This document shows, piece after piece, positions 26,601 to 37,734 of a stretch of DNA of 64,000 bases. This DNA comes from Drosophila persimilis (Eukaryota > Arthropoda > Insecta > Diptera > Drosophilidae). The stretch is taken from contig NW_020825288.1 in NCBI RefSeq assembly GCF_003286085.1, forward strand, positions 9,424,001-9,488,000, read 5' to 3'. A program made the translations under genes and the position numbers. Positions within the stretch are counted from its first letter, which is position 1. Each line of letters opens with the position of its first letter. The notes beneath the pieces were generated by a model. The model was not told the origin of the DNA. It was given only the letters and a program-made list of their open reading frames with translations, and ran no database searches.

Positions 26601-27390
26601 GCGGGAGTTGCTATTATAATTACAGTTTTTTTGTTTGTTTGGTCGGTTTCAGGCACAATTAACACACGAGAGAAAACCTATAAAAAAAATAGCTTATATT
26701 TTGCTTATGTGTGTGATGTTTTTGGCGAGTTTTATATCGAATGTGCGAGGAGATGAATGACATCATTACACGGGTTCCTTCCATCTTTCTTTGTTTGGCA
26801 GCAGTTCTCTTTTGTCCTCTCTTTCTGCCTGTCTTTCGCTTTGTACGCAAGTAACTGTGCCAAAAGCAATGACCGCTGCGCCGCAGATAGACAAGATAAA
26901 GACACAACAACAAAAACAGAAAGAGTAAAAAAAGGTAAATGTTCGCTGGCGGTTCGAAGAATTACAACAACTACAAAAGAGAGGTACTAGAATGGGGCTT
27001 CAGGCAGACAGACAGACACATTGGGCAAGCCCACATCAGACACGCCATTACAGGCCATTACACGCCATTCTCCCAAGTAATAGTTGGCTAACCAAAAACC
27101 AAAAATAAATCAAGACCTTCCACGTTCTATGGCAATCCCGTGGCAGTCGACGGCCTTGCAAATCGAAAAGCTGCTCCTATTGAGGGAGCTCTAGCCATAC
27201 ATATGTATGTAAATCTCAATTTAATCAGAGGAAATGCAACAGTTCGCCCACGCATTAGGGGGCGTTCTATAAACATCCACTTTATCGCTGGTCTGGACAA
27301 ACACTCTCTAACACTCTACTCTAATCCTCTAACCGCCGCTTACCGAGTGTTAAAGGGGCGAACCCTCACGGCAACCTTGAGCGATGACAT
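17622..27390 (-). CDS. Klp98A: Kinesin-like protein Klp98A (KIF16B type: motor, FHA, PX)
   Basis: Plus-end microtubule motor that moves endosomes. Twelve coding exons, listed 5' to 3' on the minus strand: 27390-27344, 24120-23897, 21903-21590, 21533-21364, 21292-20863, 20798-20067, 20003-19830, 19643-19521, 19406-19293, 19233-18180, 18110-17932, 17864-17622. Together 3804 nt, 1267 aa with no frame break. The first exon encodes only [16 protein letters not shown] and is separated by a 3.2-kb intron. The motor has the P-loop GQTGSGKT (about 100-107), switch I SSRSH (216-220) and switch II DLAGSE (248-253), ending in the family neck. An FHA domain follows (about 455-555), then coiled coils, a Ser-rich linker and a C-terminal PX domain (about 1128-1245) that should bind PI3P. 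The order motor-FHA-coil-PX defines KIF16B/Klp98A. Confidence 0.96.
22777..22837. repeat. Short tandem repeat, unit about 14 bp (ATGCCCCAATCCCC)
   Basis: Four near-perfect copies of a C-rich unit in intron 2 of Klp98A. The unit has no coding role. Confidence 0.85.
24121..27343 (-). other. First intron of Klp98A (3.2 kb)
   Basis: Bounded by GTAAG after the tiny first coding exon and by TTGCAG before the second. No nested gene is evident. It contains short repeats (CCCTG near 24410, CTCTGGTG near 24480, CA near 24732) and, at about 25010-25450, AT-rich DNA with many degenerate TTCTAGTATT words. A long first intron is a common place for fly enhancers. Confidence 0.7.
25010..25450. repeat. AT-rich degenerate repeat with TTCTAGTATT words
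   Basis: The word (T)CTAGTATT and close variants recur many times over about 440 bases in intron 1 of Klp98A. Copies are imperfect and unevenly spaced, so this looks like an old, decayed simple repeat. Confidence 0.55.
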
Positions 27391-28159
27391 TTCGGTGGTG
27401 GTTGTTCCTCGGATTCTTGTACTCCTTTTTTTCCTATTGGATCTGAAGTTATGTGCCGTTCACGGGGGTGGGTGCGCGGTACAGTATATCCAGATTGAGA
27501 TTTTTGCAGCAGCAGGTTTGTCCACTGCCACGAGCCACGTAATTTGAATCGAGTGGGGAGGTGTGTGGCGTTCTTAGGGGGGGACTATGCGAAGCACTTC
27601 GATAATGGTGAACACACTTTGTGTATTTTGTTTTCTTTTCTGTTTTCTCTGGCCTTCTTGGCCTTGTTTTAGTTTGTTTTTCTTTTGCCTTTCTTGTGCA
27701 CCGACGCACCACCGTTGTGCCTTATGTCGAGCAGCAGCAGCAGCGCTCCGCTGTCCACGACTTCTTGGCCGTACTTTGGGCGCCTCCGCAGACAACTGCA
27801 CATAATACTCGTACTAATAATGATGATTGTGCGCAATATAATTTCGATTCACTTCCACTGGCACCTTGGGCAGTCATCATTATTATTTGATTAATTGTTT
27901 AGCAGCAGCAGGGAGCAGGCATAAGTATCTGCTTGCTGCCTCTGCATTGGATTTTTGTTAAGTTTTGGAGGGGCACGAGCACCACCGCATGAAAATTGCG
28001 CTGTAAATGCCTTAACACACATCATTAAAGGCACACGCGTTAATCGCAGCGCAAAAAACAACGAACCGTGCACTATTTGCTTTCTTCACAATCTTTTATC
28101 TTCAATCTTCAAATATGCGTTCGCGATGTTGTCGTCTTGAAAAATTTTTTTGTACAAAT

Positions 28160-28560
28160 TGTTTTTGTTGGCTACAGTGTGACCGCAGAATTTTTGATAA
28201 AATTTACCATCTGACTCTCACAAATATACCATTGAATTCAAAATATTATACCGTAAATATACTGACGAACTCCGAATTATTTTATACATATTCCCCGTTT
28301 TTGATATTCCGTCAAATATTACAAGCTAGATAGGAAATTTAGCCATGCCCACATAGTTTTATCCGATTAAAATGGGACTTATATTGCCTACCGGTTATAA
28401 CCGATTCAAATAAATACGGAAATATACGGTCTCATTTTCAAAATATACCGACGAATTCTTCATATTCCCCGTTTTTGAAATTCCGTCGAATATTACTAGC
28501 TATCTAGATATCTCAGCCCTGCCCACATAATTTTATCCGATTAATGAATCAATTTTCTAC
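28160..28560 (-). repeat. Promoter-side GGTATATTT repeat, two units, copy A (upstream of Klp98A)
   Basis: Read on the minus strand, two tandem units of about 180-210 bases each begin near AATCGGATAAAA(C/T)TATGTGG. They pass through CTAG-rich DNA, GTAATATT(C/T)GACGGAAT and CAAAAACGGGGAATATG, and then CAGTATATTTACGGTATA or CGGTATATTTTGAAAAT. The proximal unit ends at GCGGTCACACTG. The same arrangement recurs at about 58600-59085 and 60520-60990 in front of two other genes. Confidence 0.75.
28175..28184 (-). promoter_or_regulatory. Motif 1 / M1BP-type core promoter box for Klp98A
   Basis: Minus-strand GGTCACACTG, a perfect core of the Drosophila Motif 1 bound by M1BP (known promoter element). 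It lies 785 bases upstream of the Klp98A start codon on the same strand, so transcription probably begins just downstream of it, near 28.1 kb, leaving a 5' UTR of about 0.7 kb. Confidence 0.65.
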
Positions 28561-28659
28561 TTGACTTGCTTGTTTTAAGTACTTGACTTGTTTTCGTACT
28601 ACGGCGATTGCTTTGATTGTTTTTGCCTCAATTTTGGTGCACAACAATGTACCACTCAA

Positions 28660-29150
28660 CTAATGAACCAATGACCAATAAATCAATGAACCAATGAAAA
28701 CATGAACCAATAAACCAATCCATCCATTGATTTGATCAATCCATCAATCTATTAATACATCAATCTATCAATATGTCAATCTATCAATCTATCAATCTGT
28801 CAATCTATCAGTCTATCAATCTGTCAATCTGTTAATCTATCAATCCATCAATCTATAAATCTGCCAATATATCATTCCATCAATCTGTCAATCTATCAAT
28901 CTAGGTTCAGTGGTTGATTGATTGATAGATTGATGGATTGATGGATTGATAGATTAATAGATTGTTGGATTGGTAGATTGACGGATTGATAGATTGACAG
29001 ATTGATAGATTGATGGAATGGATTAGATTGATAGATTTATCGGTGGATAGATTTATGTATTGATGGATATATAGATTGATGGAATGATGTATTGATGAAC
29101 TGATGGATTGATGAATTGATAGATATTGGTTCATTGCTTGATGTGGTTGA
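28660..29150. repeat. Large imperfect palindrome of (ATCAATCT)n simple repeats
   Basis: From about 28660 to 28902 the plus strand is built of CAATCTAT / CAATCCAT / CAATCTGT words. From about 28913 to 29150 it is built of their reverse complements (GATTGATAGATT, GATTGATGGATT). The two arms meet around 28903-28912, so each strand could fold into a long hairpin. It lies between the Klp98A promoter and the 3' end of the mitochondrial carrier gene. Confidence 0.9.
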
Positions 29151-29291
29151 TAATCGATAAACAGCCATTAACAGGTATTTTGCAGCACTCCCACTGTCTT
29201 TTGAATTCAAATTATGCTTCAAATCGTTTTATTAGCAAAATAAATGTGCAGTAAATATGAATATAAATATTTTAAAAACTAGATAAAGCTC

Positions 29292-30696
29292 TCAATCACT
29301 TGCAAATAGGCTCCTTTTATCGTACGTATGACACCACTCCAGGGCATACTCGTACCCCAAGAAGGTGGCCGCATTGAAGGGCACTGCTCTGGCGACCAGC
29401 ATCCAGCTGCCGCGAAAGATGCTCCTCCATCCGTAGGCTCTGTAGTTGACCTTTACACAGTGGAAGATGCCGCGGAATTTGTGATTCTCGTCGGCCTGCA
29501 TCAGCGTCTTCACGACATCGAATGGAATGACACACACCCAAGAGATAACCCCGGCCCAGGCGCCGGCCAATGTGGTGATCAACAGATTCACATTCGAACC
29601 ATCCGGATGGCTACGCCGCTTGCGCACAAAGTCTCGTGTGTTCAGATAATCAGCGGCCTGACGGTAGGCCAGCATATAGATGCCATAGGGCAGGACGTCG
29701 CTGTGGGAAACAGAATTAGATGAAGCATTTTCAGGGGACTTCTCGTACTAACCGACACATCATGGGCAGGAGACCCCGATAGAGGCCAGAGAGGCCATCA
29801 GTCTTGAGTATCCGTTTGAATGTGCCAAAGGCTGTACGTCGCTGGCCATAAAGATAGTCATTATAGTCTGTTGAAACAGAAGGATTTATCAAACTCTTTC
29901 CGAATGCGAATGACTGAAGCACTCACAGCATTGCGTCTGCAGGCGGACTTTTATCAGCTCCATGGGACAGGCGATGAAGGACTGCACGAAACCGGCCACC
30001 GATCCGGCGAGGAACATGTTGTGGTACTCCAGCTGCTCCCGCTGGTAGTCGCTGTGGCACACCTTCCGCAGCTGCCGCAGGTGGTTGCCATAGATCCCGA
30101 ACAGCAGCGAGTTGATGGCCCCCGTCGAGATGAATGGGAAGAACATGCCCCTGTAGAAACCGTTGATCTTTAAAAGGATTGCTGACCGGCCAGTCTCCTG
30201 CATTCTGCCAAGTACTTACCCCATTGTTGCGTCTGTAGATCTGATGGACAGCCGTCTGGACGGAGGAATTGGATGCCTGCTGCCATACCTTGATCGTGTC
30301 GAGCGGATGGGCCACCACCACGCCGCAGGCACCTGTGCGGATGAGATCAAACGGATGGCCGTACATAGAATAAATGTTAATTAAAATTCCCATCATGCCG
30401 CATGACCAGCGCACATGTAGCATGTTGCATGTTGCTGCCTGCCAAAAAATTCGACCACCGCACACAGAAATAAGCCTCGCGGATCAGGGGCGCCGCACGT
30501 GAACTTGACCATGGCGCCCGTTGGCTGGTGCTCTCTCAACAAGTGGCACACATCTGGCTCACAGCCATTGCGTCATCCGTTCCGCATCTCTCGTTGTGCA
30601 TCTCCCAACTCCTTGGATTTCCCTTATAGTTGCTGCTTCAATTAACTTACCTCCAAAGCATCCGGCCACGAAATCACAATAGTTTTCCCACTTCAT
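29292..30696 (-). CDS. CG5646: Mitochondrial carrier family protein (SLC25A45/47/48-like)
   Basis: Inner-membrane solute carrier. Five exons on the minus strand: 30696-30651, 30332-30220, 30167-29927, 29867-29753 and 29700-29292; 924 nt, 307 aa. It shows the three-fold carrier repeat with one signature per repeat: AHPLDTIKV, CPMELIKVRLQ and IPFDVVKTLMQ (PxD/ExxK/R), each starting a transmembrane helix pair, with LYRG/FYRG matrix-helix motifs. The N-terminus (MKWENYCDFVAGCFGG) lacks a targeting presequence, as is normal for the family. The frame is open to an earlier ATG at 30765, but the shorter start matches family length. It lies immediately downstream of widerborst on the same strand. The symbol is from memory of the D. 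melanogaster order around wdb (CG5643) and is less sure than the family. Substrate unknown. Confidence 0.88.
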
Positions 30697-30872
30697 CAAG
30701 GATGATGGCCACGAGTTGGTGGAAACTTTGAAAATTGATTTTTCTCGCTTTGCGTTTGACGGCACTGCACTTTTGCAACGGCAGCGACCAACTGCATTTG
30801 CCAGCTTTTGTGGCGATGTTGCAAAAGCTCAAAAGCTTACAAACTACATAAAAGCGACCAGAAGGAGCCACC

Positions 30873-30890
30873 TATTGGTCACGTGTTTGC
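30873..30890. promoter_or_regulatory. E-box-like promoter motif upstream of the carrier gene
   Basis: The sequence TTGGTCACGTG contains a CACGTG palindrome and lies about 180 bases upstream of the carrier start codon. E-box type elements are known Drosophila core-promoter motifs. The assignment is by position only. Confidence 0.3.
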
Positions 30891-31153
30891 GATGTGTCAG
30901 ATAAAGATTAAGGTTAGTGGAAATAAAGATTGACTTGTTTTGTATACTATATTCTAAAAGGAAATTCAGTAGATTAGTTATGGTTTTTGGTATTTTGCTA
31001 GATAAAGCGACAGTCCATAAGGCTACCACAGGCTTTTAATGATCTCTAAGACAAGGCTTAAACGATTCAGCATCCGGATTCGACATCAAAGTTATATAAT
31101 TTTAGATGGGTGTTTCAATGACCCAATGACATTGTTTACCTGTACAATTAGCC

Positions 31154-31240
31154 CATAATCGAACGGACACATTCGTTTCAACCTTCATCCGAAACGACTA
31201 TACCCTTTCGACTCTACAAATACAGGGTATGAAGAGCTTT
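31154..31240 (-). repeat. Dispersed AACGAATGT/CCGTTCG repeat, copy 1
   Basis: The minus strand reads GAAACGAATGTGTCCGTTCG followed by ATTATGGG, and is preceded by an AGGGTATAGTCG stretch. Related copies lie at 41090-41170, 45033-45060, 45685-45720 and 46858-46885. Confidence 0.6.
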
Positions 31241-31903
31241 CAGGCCCAAATACAAAAGCTGACCGCCACACAACCATCTCATTTCATCCCATCTCTTGTA
31301 CAGTTTTCAAAATAAAACCAAATAGATTGTTATATTTTGTATTTATTAATTTTTTTTATTGTTGATTGATCTCTTTGCTTCTTTTCGCGCCGCTTTCATG
31401 TCCATCCTCATGCATTTTGCTTGTGTGTTTTTCTCATGTTATATTTTAATTTTTGTTTGTTTTTTTTTTCATTTATTCCTTTTATTTTTTGGTTAATTCT
31501 GCTTGCAGCTAAATATTTGTTTTTTGCAATTTTTTTTTGTTTTGTTTTACTTTTATGCTGCTCATCTGCTGCGCATTTATTTGCCCTTAGGTTTTTGCTT
31601 CTTCATTCGCGTTCATTTCATTCTGTTTCTGGAGTTTCGAAAGCAAATCTTCAACTAAAAAACCATTGTGTGTTTTTTCGAATGCTTCGAATGTATATAT
31701 ACTTTCGTTTAAATATATATTTATGTATATTAATCTACATATATATATATATTTATTCCCATTTATTTTCTCATATCTTGTTTCGTGTGTGTAATTATAA
31801 TTTACTCTTTATATTTACTCTCAGCATAAGATTTTGTTTAGTTGTGTGATTGAGTGATTGATTGTGTACCTGTATGAGTGAGTGTATGCATGTGTGTGTG
31901 AGT

Positions 31904-31908
<5 letters not shown>

Positions 31909-31949
<41 letters not shown>
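31909..31949. repeat. (TG)n microsatellite
   Basis: About 20 TG units in the presumed wdb 3' UTR (CA repeats on the transcript). Confidence 0.9.
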
Positions 31950-31951
<2 letters not shown>

Positions 31952-34660
31952 TACAGTGTGCCTTCAATCCATGAAAACATATCGAAATATCCTCGCACAA
32001 CACTGTCCTGCAGAACAGAACTAAAAGATTAATAATAATAGCATGTGTCATCATATTCATTCATCATATAAGATAGGTTTTCTTTTCTTTTATACAAGTC
32101 TAGAACATAAGAAAATACGTACATAATTCACATATATTTTTCCATTTTTCCATTATCCTTTATGCTCTTCCATCATCATCATCATCCACTTATCCGATTT
32201 GTTAGTATCCATAGTATTTTTGTTTTTAAATTGTTTTTAAGCGCTTTAACTATCTTTTTTGCTCTTATTGTGGTTTGGGGTTTCTTGTTCTTTAAGTTAA
32301 TTTTTTTATTTAATTTTTTTGTTTACCTTTTGCAACGTTGTTAATGCGACTTTATTCTTTTAGTACACTTCTTTAGTACAGGGTTTTTGTTGTTGTCTCT
32401 AAAAGTACTTAACGAGTTTTGCTTTTGCATTTTTTGCTTATACCATCATCATGATCTGTCATCATCATCATCTGTCCGATCCTAAGCATAGCTACATACT
32501 GGCTACTACATTTTAACATGCTCGATTTATAGTTTATACATAGTACATATAAATACAATAATAGAAACTATAGTTAAGTTTACCATACAAGTTATTGAAA
32601 GCAGATACAGATACAGATACAGATACTAAACCGATTGATTAACTCAGGGTGCAACGGAAAACGACGATCACAAGAATACAAAACGGAACGCAAATCATTA
32701 CTTGAAGGGACACTTATGCTCGACTTTAACGAGTACAGTTCTATATCCGTTTTTCATTTCAACATTTGTTTTTTTACATTTCATCATTCTCTATATAATA
32801 ATGCTGTGTTTTTGTTTTTTTTTCCTCTGATTGGCATCCTATGTGAGCTTCTTCAAACATTAACTAGAGATGGTTGGGCCATGGGGGGGGTGGTGGTGCT
32901 GCCTGAAGTCTGGGTGTTTTATGGTCTTAGGAATTACGCGATATTGCTGTGTGGACTCTCCCTGTGGTCCTGTTCTTGGTTTTTGGTTTGTCTCTGTGTG
33001 TTCCGTCTTTAAAGGCAGTTAAGACCTAACTTCAGTGTCTATTGCTTATCAATGGCTATCCTTGGGCTTTCGCTCTTTAGCTTTCGGTTTTAATTTCGTT
33101 TAATTACACGCTAATATAAAGATGCAAAACTTTCTTACACACGTTGCTTAGTATTTAGGCCGTATGGGTTCTTCCCTCAATTTCCTCTCTTTCTCCTGCG
33201 ACGCCCCTTTATACGATTCGGTTTACCCCTCACTCTGCTATCTGCTGCTTCCATATTCTCATTCACGTTTTACAAACATATTTTTTCATAATAATAACGC
33301 TAACGCTGTATGTTTTCTTTTAGGTTTTTCTTAGTTGTTGCATTATATTATATGGTGTATATTAACTCACGATTCACAGACACAATTATCTTTAATATTA
33401 TATGAACTGTACGCGATTACGAGATACATTTCATTCCTCTTTAGTAGAACTTGCATCTCATCTGCGCCTCCTCCTGTCTCTCCTAGTTCTCTTCTCTTCT
33501 CTTCTCTCCCTCCTTCCTTCCTTCCTTCCTTCCTATATGTACTATAATGCATGCTTCTATACTTTGCAATGGGCGTGAGAGTTGAATGAACAAACATACA
33601 TTATGTATAGTATATTTTCTTTTTGTTGTTAATATATAAATTTTATATATTTTTTATTTCAATAATATATGAGTGAGTGCGCCTAAGTGAGTGTATGTGT
33701 GTGTGTGTGCGTGTGTGTGTGTGTTCGAGAGGCCGGGGAAAGCAGTCCATTGGTTGTCCATCCCCCCACAGTTGTTGTTTTCCACCTTAGCTAGATTTAT
33801 TTACAAATGAAATTATTCTTGTTTTTGTTTTTTTGTTTTTAGCAAATCGAATGACAATTGTGCGCATTTCCACGAAGAAATTGAAACGAAAGGACTTTCC
33901 TGAAGCTGAAGCTGGACCGCTTTCCACAGAGAAACGTCTTGTGTGTGTGGGTGTCTAGGATGGATATAGGATATATGTAGATATCGCGTTTAGTAGATGA
34001 CAGTTTTCAATTTCCATAACCGTGTGGCTCTTCTATATAGACTAACATTTGCTTGGTTGTTTTTTACAATTCATAATATTTTCCCTCCCTTACATACATC
34101 TCTATATAGATCCATCGATTATGGGGGGGATATATATAATTCTGTTCTTAATCGTATGCATAGATTTTCTGCCAGCTGCTCTTCCTAAAACAACGTACTA
34201 AAAGCTGGGGCTTTCAAATGATTGGATTTTTCTGTATGTTCGAGAGAAGTCTTCACGGAGTGGCTATGTGTTTGTGTTTTTGTGTGTGTGTGTGTGTGTG
34301 TGCAACACTTAAAGCTAAGTAACAAAGTTTCGTTTGCATGGATGCTGCATTTTATATACAATTCAGGGACTAAGACACGCCGTTCGTTCGTTCGTTCGTT
34401 CTATGGAAATCTGTGTAATGGAAAATCAGGAAACTCAATCATCAGAGCAGCGCAGCTTTCAACTATTTTACACACAGTGAACATTTAGGTGATATATATA
34501 TATATTTTAGTAAGTGTTTTTGGGGGTAGGGTTGGGTTCGTTATGGGATGGGATGGCGCTGATCTATATGCTAGGGTAGGGGTTAGGGTCTTCTAGTTAG
34601 CAGTAGTATGTTTTAGTTGTTAATTAATAATAATTCAATGCTCTTTCATCTACTTCAACA

Positions 34661-34667
34661 ATCAATC

Positions 34668-34700
<33 letters not shown>
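34661..34700. repeat. (ATCA)n microsatellite
   Basis: About ten tetranucleotide units in the presumed wdb 3' UTR, followed by three ATAGTT units. Confidence 0.85.
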
Positions 34701-35485
34701 AGTTATAGTTATAGTTATCGGCTCTCTTCTGCTTTTTTTTTCACTTACTAACATGATTTTTCTCTTTATTCAACTTGGGTTTTCTTTTTCTTTAATGCTT
34801 AAACGTAATTAATAATATTTTCTTTCTTTTGTTTTGTTTTGTTTTAATATATATATTTATATGTGTCTGTGGGGGTGTATTTGTGTGTCTGTGTGTGTGT
34901 GCGCGGGTGTTTATGTGTGGTGTGGTGTGGTGTGGGAGTGGGTGTGTGGGTGTGTGTGTGTGTCGTGTCGTTTGTTTAGGTGTAAGATATATTATTTATA
35001 TAGATTTCCATTGATGCCGCACTCGACGAAGCTTCGGCTTTCTAAACATAACACACACACAGACAGGGCTATCGCTTTCACTTCCGTTTCCGCTTTCCAC
35101 TCCTTTCCATCCTTCTGCCTCTCAACAGCCACTCAAGCATCCTCCTTCTCCTCCTCCTCCTCCGCTGATGTCCGCTTGGTTGGTGTCTTCGTCAATCGAG
35201 TATACATTTTTTTTAGTGTTTAGTTTCATATTTTCTTGTGTTTAAAGTTTAGCATATGTATGTGTTTTTGTTTTTAGTATAACTATTTATCGCCTCTCTT
35301 TCCTTCCTTCCTTCCTTCCTCCCTCCCTCTCTCTGTCTGTCTGTCTGTCTGTCTCTTACGTGTGGGATGTGGAACGACAGAGATGCTTTTACGTGTTAGC
35401 CGACGGACTGCGCTCTACGGCTCTCGTTTATTGTTAGTTTTGTTTTTTCGGGCGCATGCCTTGCGTTCGCTTGTGCTTTGCCCGT

Positions 35486-37526
35486 TTAGTTATCCGCCTT
35501 ATCCTGTTTGATTTTTGCATTTGTGGTCGCAGGATTATTGTCGCCGCCGGCGCCGCCGCTGGACAGACTGCCGCTGCTGCTGCTATTCGACTGCTGCTGC
35601 TGCTGATGAGAGTTAATGGCGGCTGTGCTGATGGATGGTGGCTGCAGTTGGGAGGACGTGGACGCCGCCGCGTTGGATGATGATGCGCTGTTCGATGCAT
35701 TCGCAGCTGCGCTGCCGCCTGCGGTGCGCCCATTGGAACGATTCGATTCGAGTTCGTGCAGCTTCTTCCACAGCTCCTCGCGATCGCGTTCACGTTTCTT
35801 TTCCCTGTGCGGAAACAATTACAAATATTATTAATATATTTATTCCAACGAGAGGAACTTGGTCATACTTCTGCCTCTCTGCCTTGTAGCTGGAGGTGAG
35901 CTCATCGAACAGCTTTGAATTCATTTCCATGAATGTTTTCAATACGTTATAGACGAGCGCCACGATGGTCTGGTTCCAGTGCTCCTTGCTGATGCGGTAT
36001 AGGGCCGGGAACATGATCGGCATGATCACCGCATTGTTCTCCTCAATCAGCGACATGGCATACTCATTGTTCCACAGATATAGAGCGCGTTCAGCTACCT
36101 GCAAATCACCAAAAAACACGAAAATACGTTCAGTCTACGCTCAATTTCGGGATGTCCTGTCGCGTACCTGAAAGTGTGGACTCGAGACACATTTGGCAAT
36201 CTGCCGGAAGAGCGGCTCCTGGATCTTGACAAACTGCGGCGGATCGATCACATCAAGTATCTCCTCGATTTCGCCCAAGAACATGACCTCCTTTTGGGAA
36301 CACGTCTTTGGCCAGAACTTGAGCAGGCCCCGCACCACCGGCTCGGTAAGGAATGGATCCTTCTCTAGGAATTGTACAATACAATATGCCAGCTGTGCAT
36401 GATATAGAGACAGGCATTTGACTTTGTGCAGCGGCAACAGGACCTTGACCAAAAACTGTTTATGCTCGGCCTTCAGTGGCAAGGCAAAGCCATTGATGAT
36501 GCTGCATATCAGAGGATTGCCATTAGTAAGGGAGCAGGGAAGGAATAAACTACTTTTCGAACGCACCTGCCGAGTATTTCCAAGAGTTCGCCCACACCAT
36601 TGAAGTGCTCCGTCTCGTAGATGAATCGCAAGAATATGTTGTTGATTTGTTTTCGTATAAAAGCGCGTAAACCTAAGAACTTTCCGTAGATGCGATGCAA
36701 CACCGTCTTGAGAAAGTCACGCTCGCGTGGATCCTCAGAGTCGAACAGTTCCAAGAGCTGTCAAATAGAAGAGGTCGTGTTATAGGCATGATCTTGAAGG
36801 AGAAGAAGAGCTGTGCGCACCTGCAAGACAAACTTCTGATCGATCACACGCTTGCCAATGGTTGCTTGGAAATCCTGCGATTCGAGGAAGCGCAAGAACA
36901 CCTCATACACCAGCTGTAGGTGTGGCCACGAGGCCTCCAATGTTGGATCATCCTCCTCCGGGTCAAAATCTGGATTCTCGCTGGGCGGCAGTGTGCGAAA
37001 TAAGTTGCAAGAAATCTGTGTACAAAAATGTTTGATTTAATATGATATTTCCTCATAAAAGATTAGTTCCTCCGATTGGCTGTACCATGCGTATTATTTC
37101 CGGATAAACGGGTTCCGTGAGCACACCGCGCCCGTGCGTTATATAGGTGGATAGATCATTGAGTGCCGCCCGCTTGATTTCCTTGCCCTTGAGGTCCGTC
37201 ACGGGATCCATAAAGTCAAATGATACGCAACACTGACGCAACTTTCGTATAAACAGCTCCTCCTGTTCGAGGCTGGAGCAATCGGCTATCGGAAACACAA
37301 AACAAAACAAAACAAAAGGCAGGGAATTATTATTAACCAGGACATCCTTCGGGATCAGGGATCAGGGATCAGGGAGTAGCGTACCTTTCAACGGCGGCAA
37401 TTGCTGCAACTCAACATCCTGTGAATTTCTGTAGCGCGAGGAACCTTGACTCTTTTTGCCCTTCTTTTTGAGTGAACGTTTGGCGAACGGGTCGATTCGA
37501 TCCACAAACGTGCCCCCCGATGACAT
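35486..37526 (-). CDS. wdb: PP2A B56 regulatory subunit widerborst
   Basis: Substrate-targeting B56 (B') subunit of protein phosphatase 2A. Seven exons on the minus strand: 37526-37385, 37285-37086, 37015-36821, 36757-36567, 36501-36168, 36098-35869 and 35804-35486; 1611 nt, 536 aa. The start [20 protein letters not shown] and the block [13 protein letters not shown] fit the known fly protein. The central HEAT-like B56 fold is complete ([63 protein letters not shown]). The tail after the fold is Ser/Asn/Gln-rich and ends KIKQDKADN. The reading frame stays open upstream of the start for more than 200 codons, so a longer isoform is possible (see separate entry). All splice sites are GT...AG. 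Confidence 0.96.
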
Positions 37527-37701
37527 CTTTTCAGATTTGGGTTCGTTTGAATCGATGGCGGTGGTGGTGGTCTCCGTGGCTGTCTGTGTGGTATTCAGCT
37601 TGCCGGCTTTGTATCGAACGTTTGCCACTGAAAATTGCTGATGATCGGCTGCACCACCCGCTGCACCTGACCCACCTGCACTCCCAGGTGCTGCTCCTGC
37701 C

Positions 37702-37734
<33 letters not shown>

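Larger units (their letters stand above)
31250..35485 (-). other. Presumed long 3' UTR of widerborst
   Basis: About 4.2 kb between the wdb stop and the carrier promoter with no coding frame. Plus-strand T-richness (A-rich on the transcript) and many TG, TTCC, ATCA and TTCG microsatellites are typical of a long fly 3' UTR. A minus-strand AATAAA (plus TTTATT at about 31341-31346) near the far end is a candidate distal poly(A) signal. The extent is inferred, not shown. Confidence 0.5.

Noticed and set aside
30697..30765. Upstream in-frame ATG of the mitochondrial carrier
   Set aside because: It would add 23 Ser/Lys-rich residues; carriers of this group begin right before the first helix, so the ATG at 30696 is preferred, though not proven.
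33486..33535. TTCC/TCTC-rich tract as a possible CRISPR or satellite array
   Set aside because: It is only a short pyrimidine microsatellite, with no spacers or unit structure.
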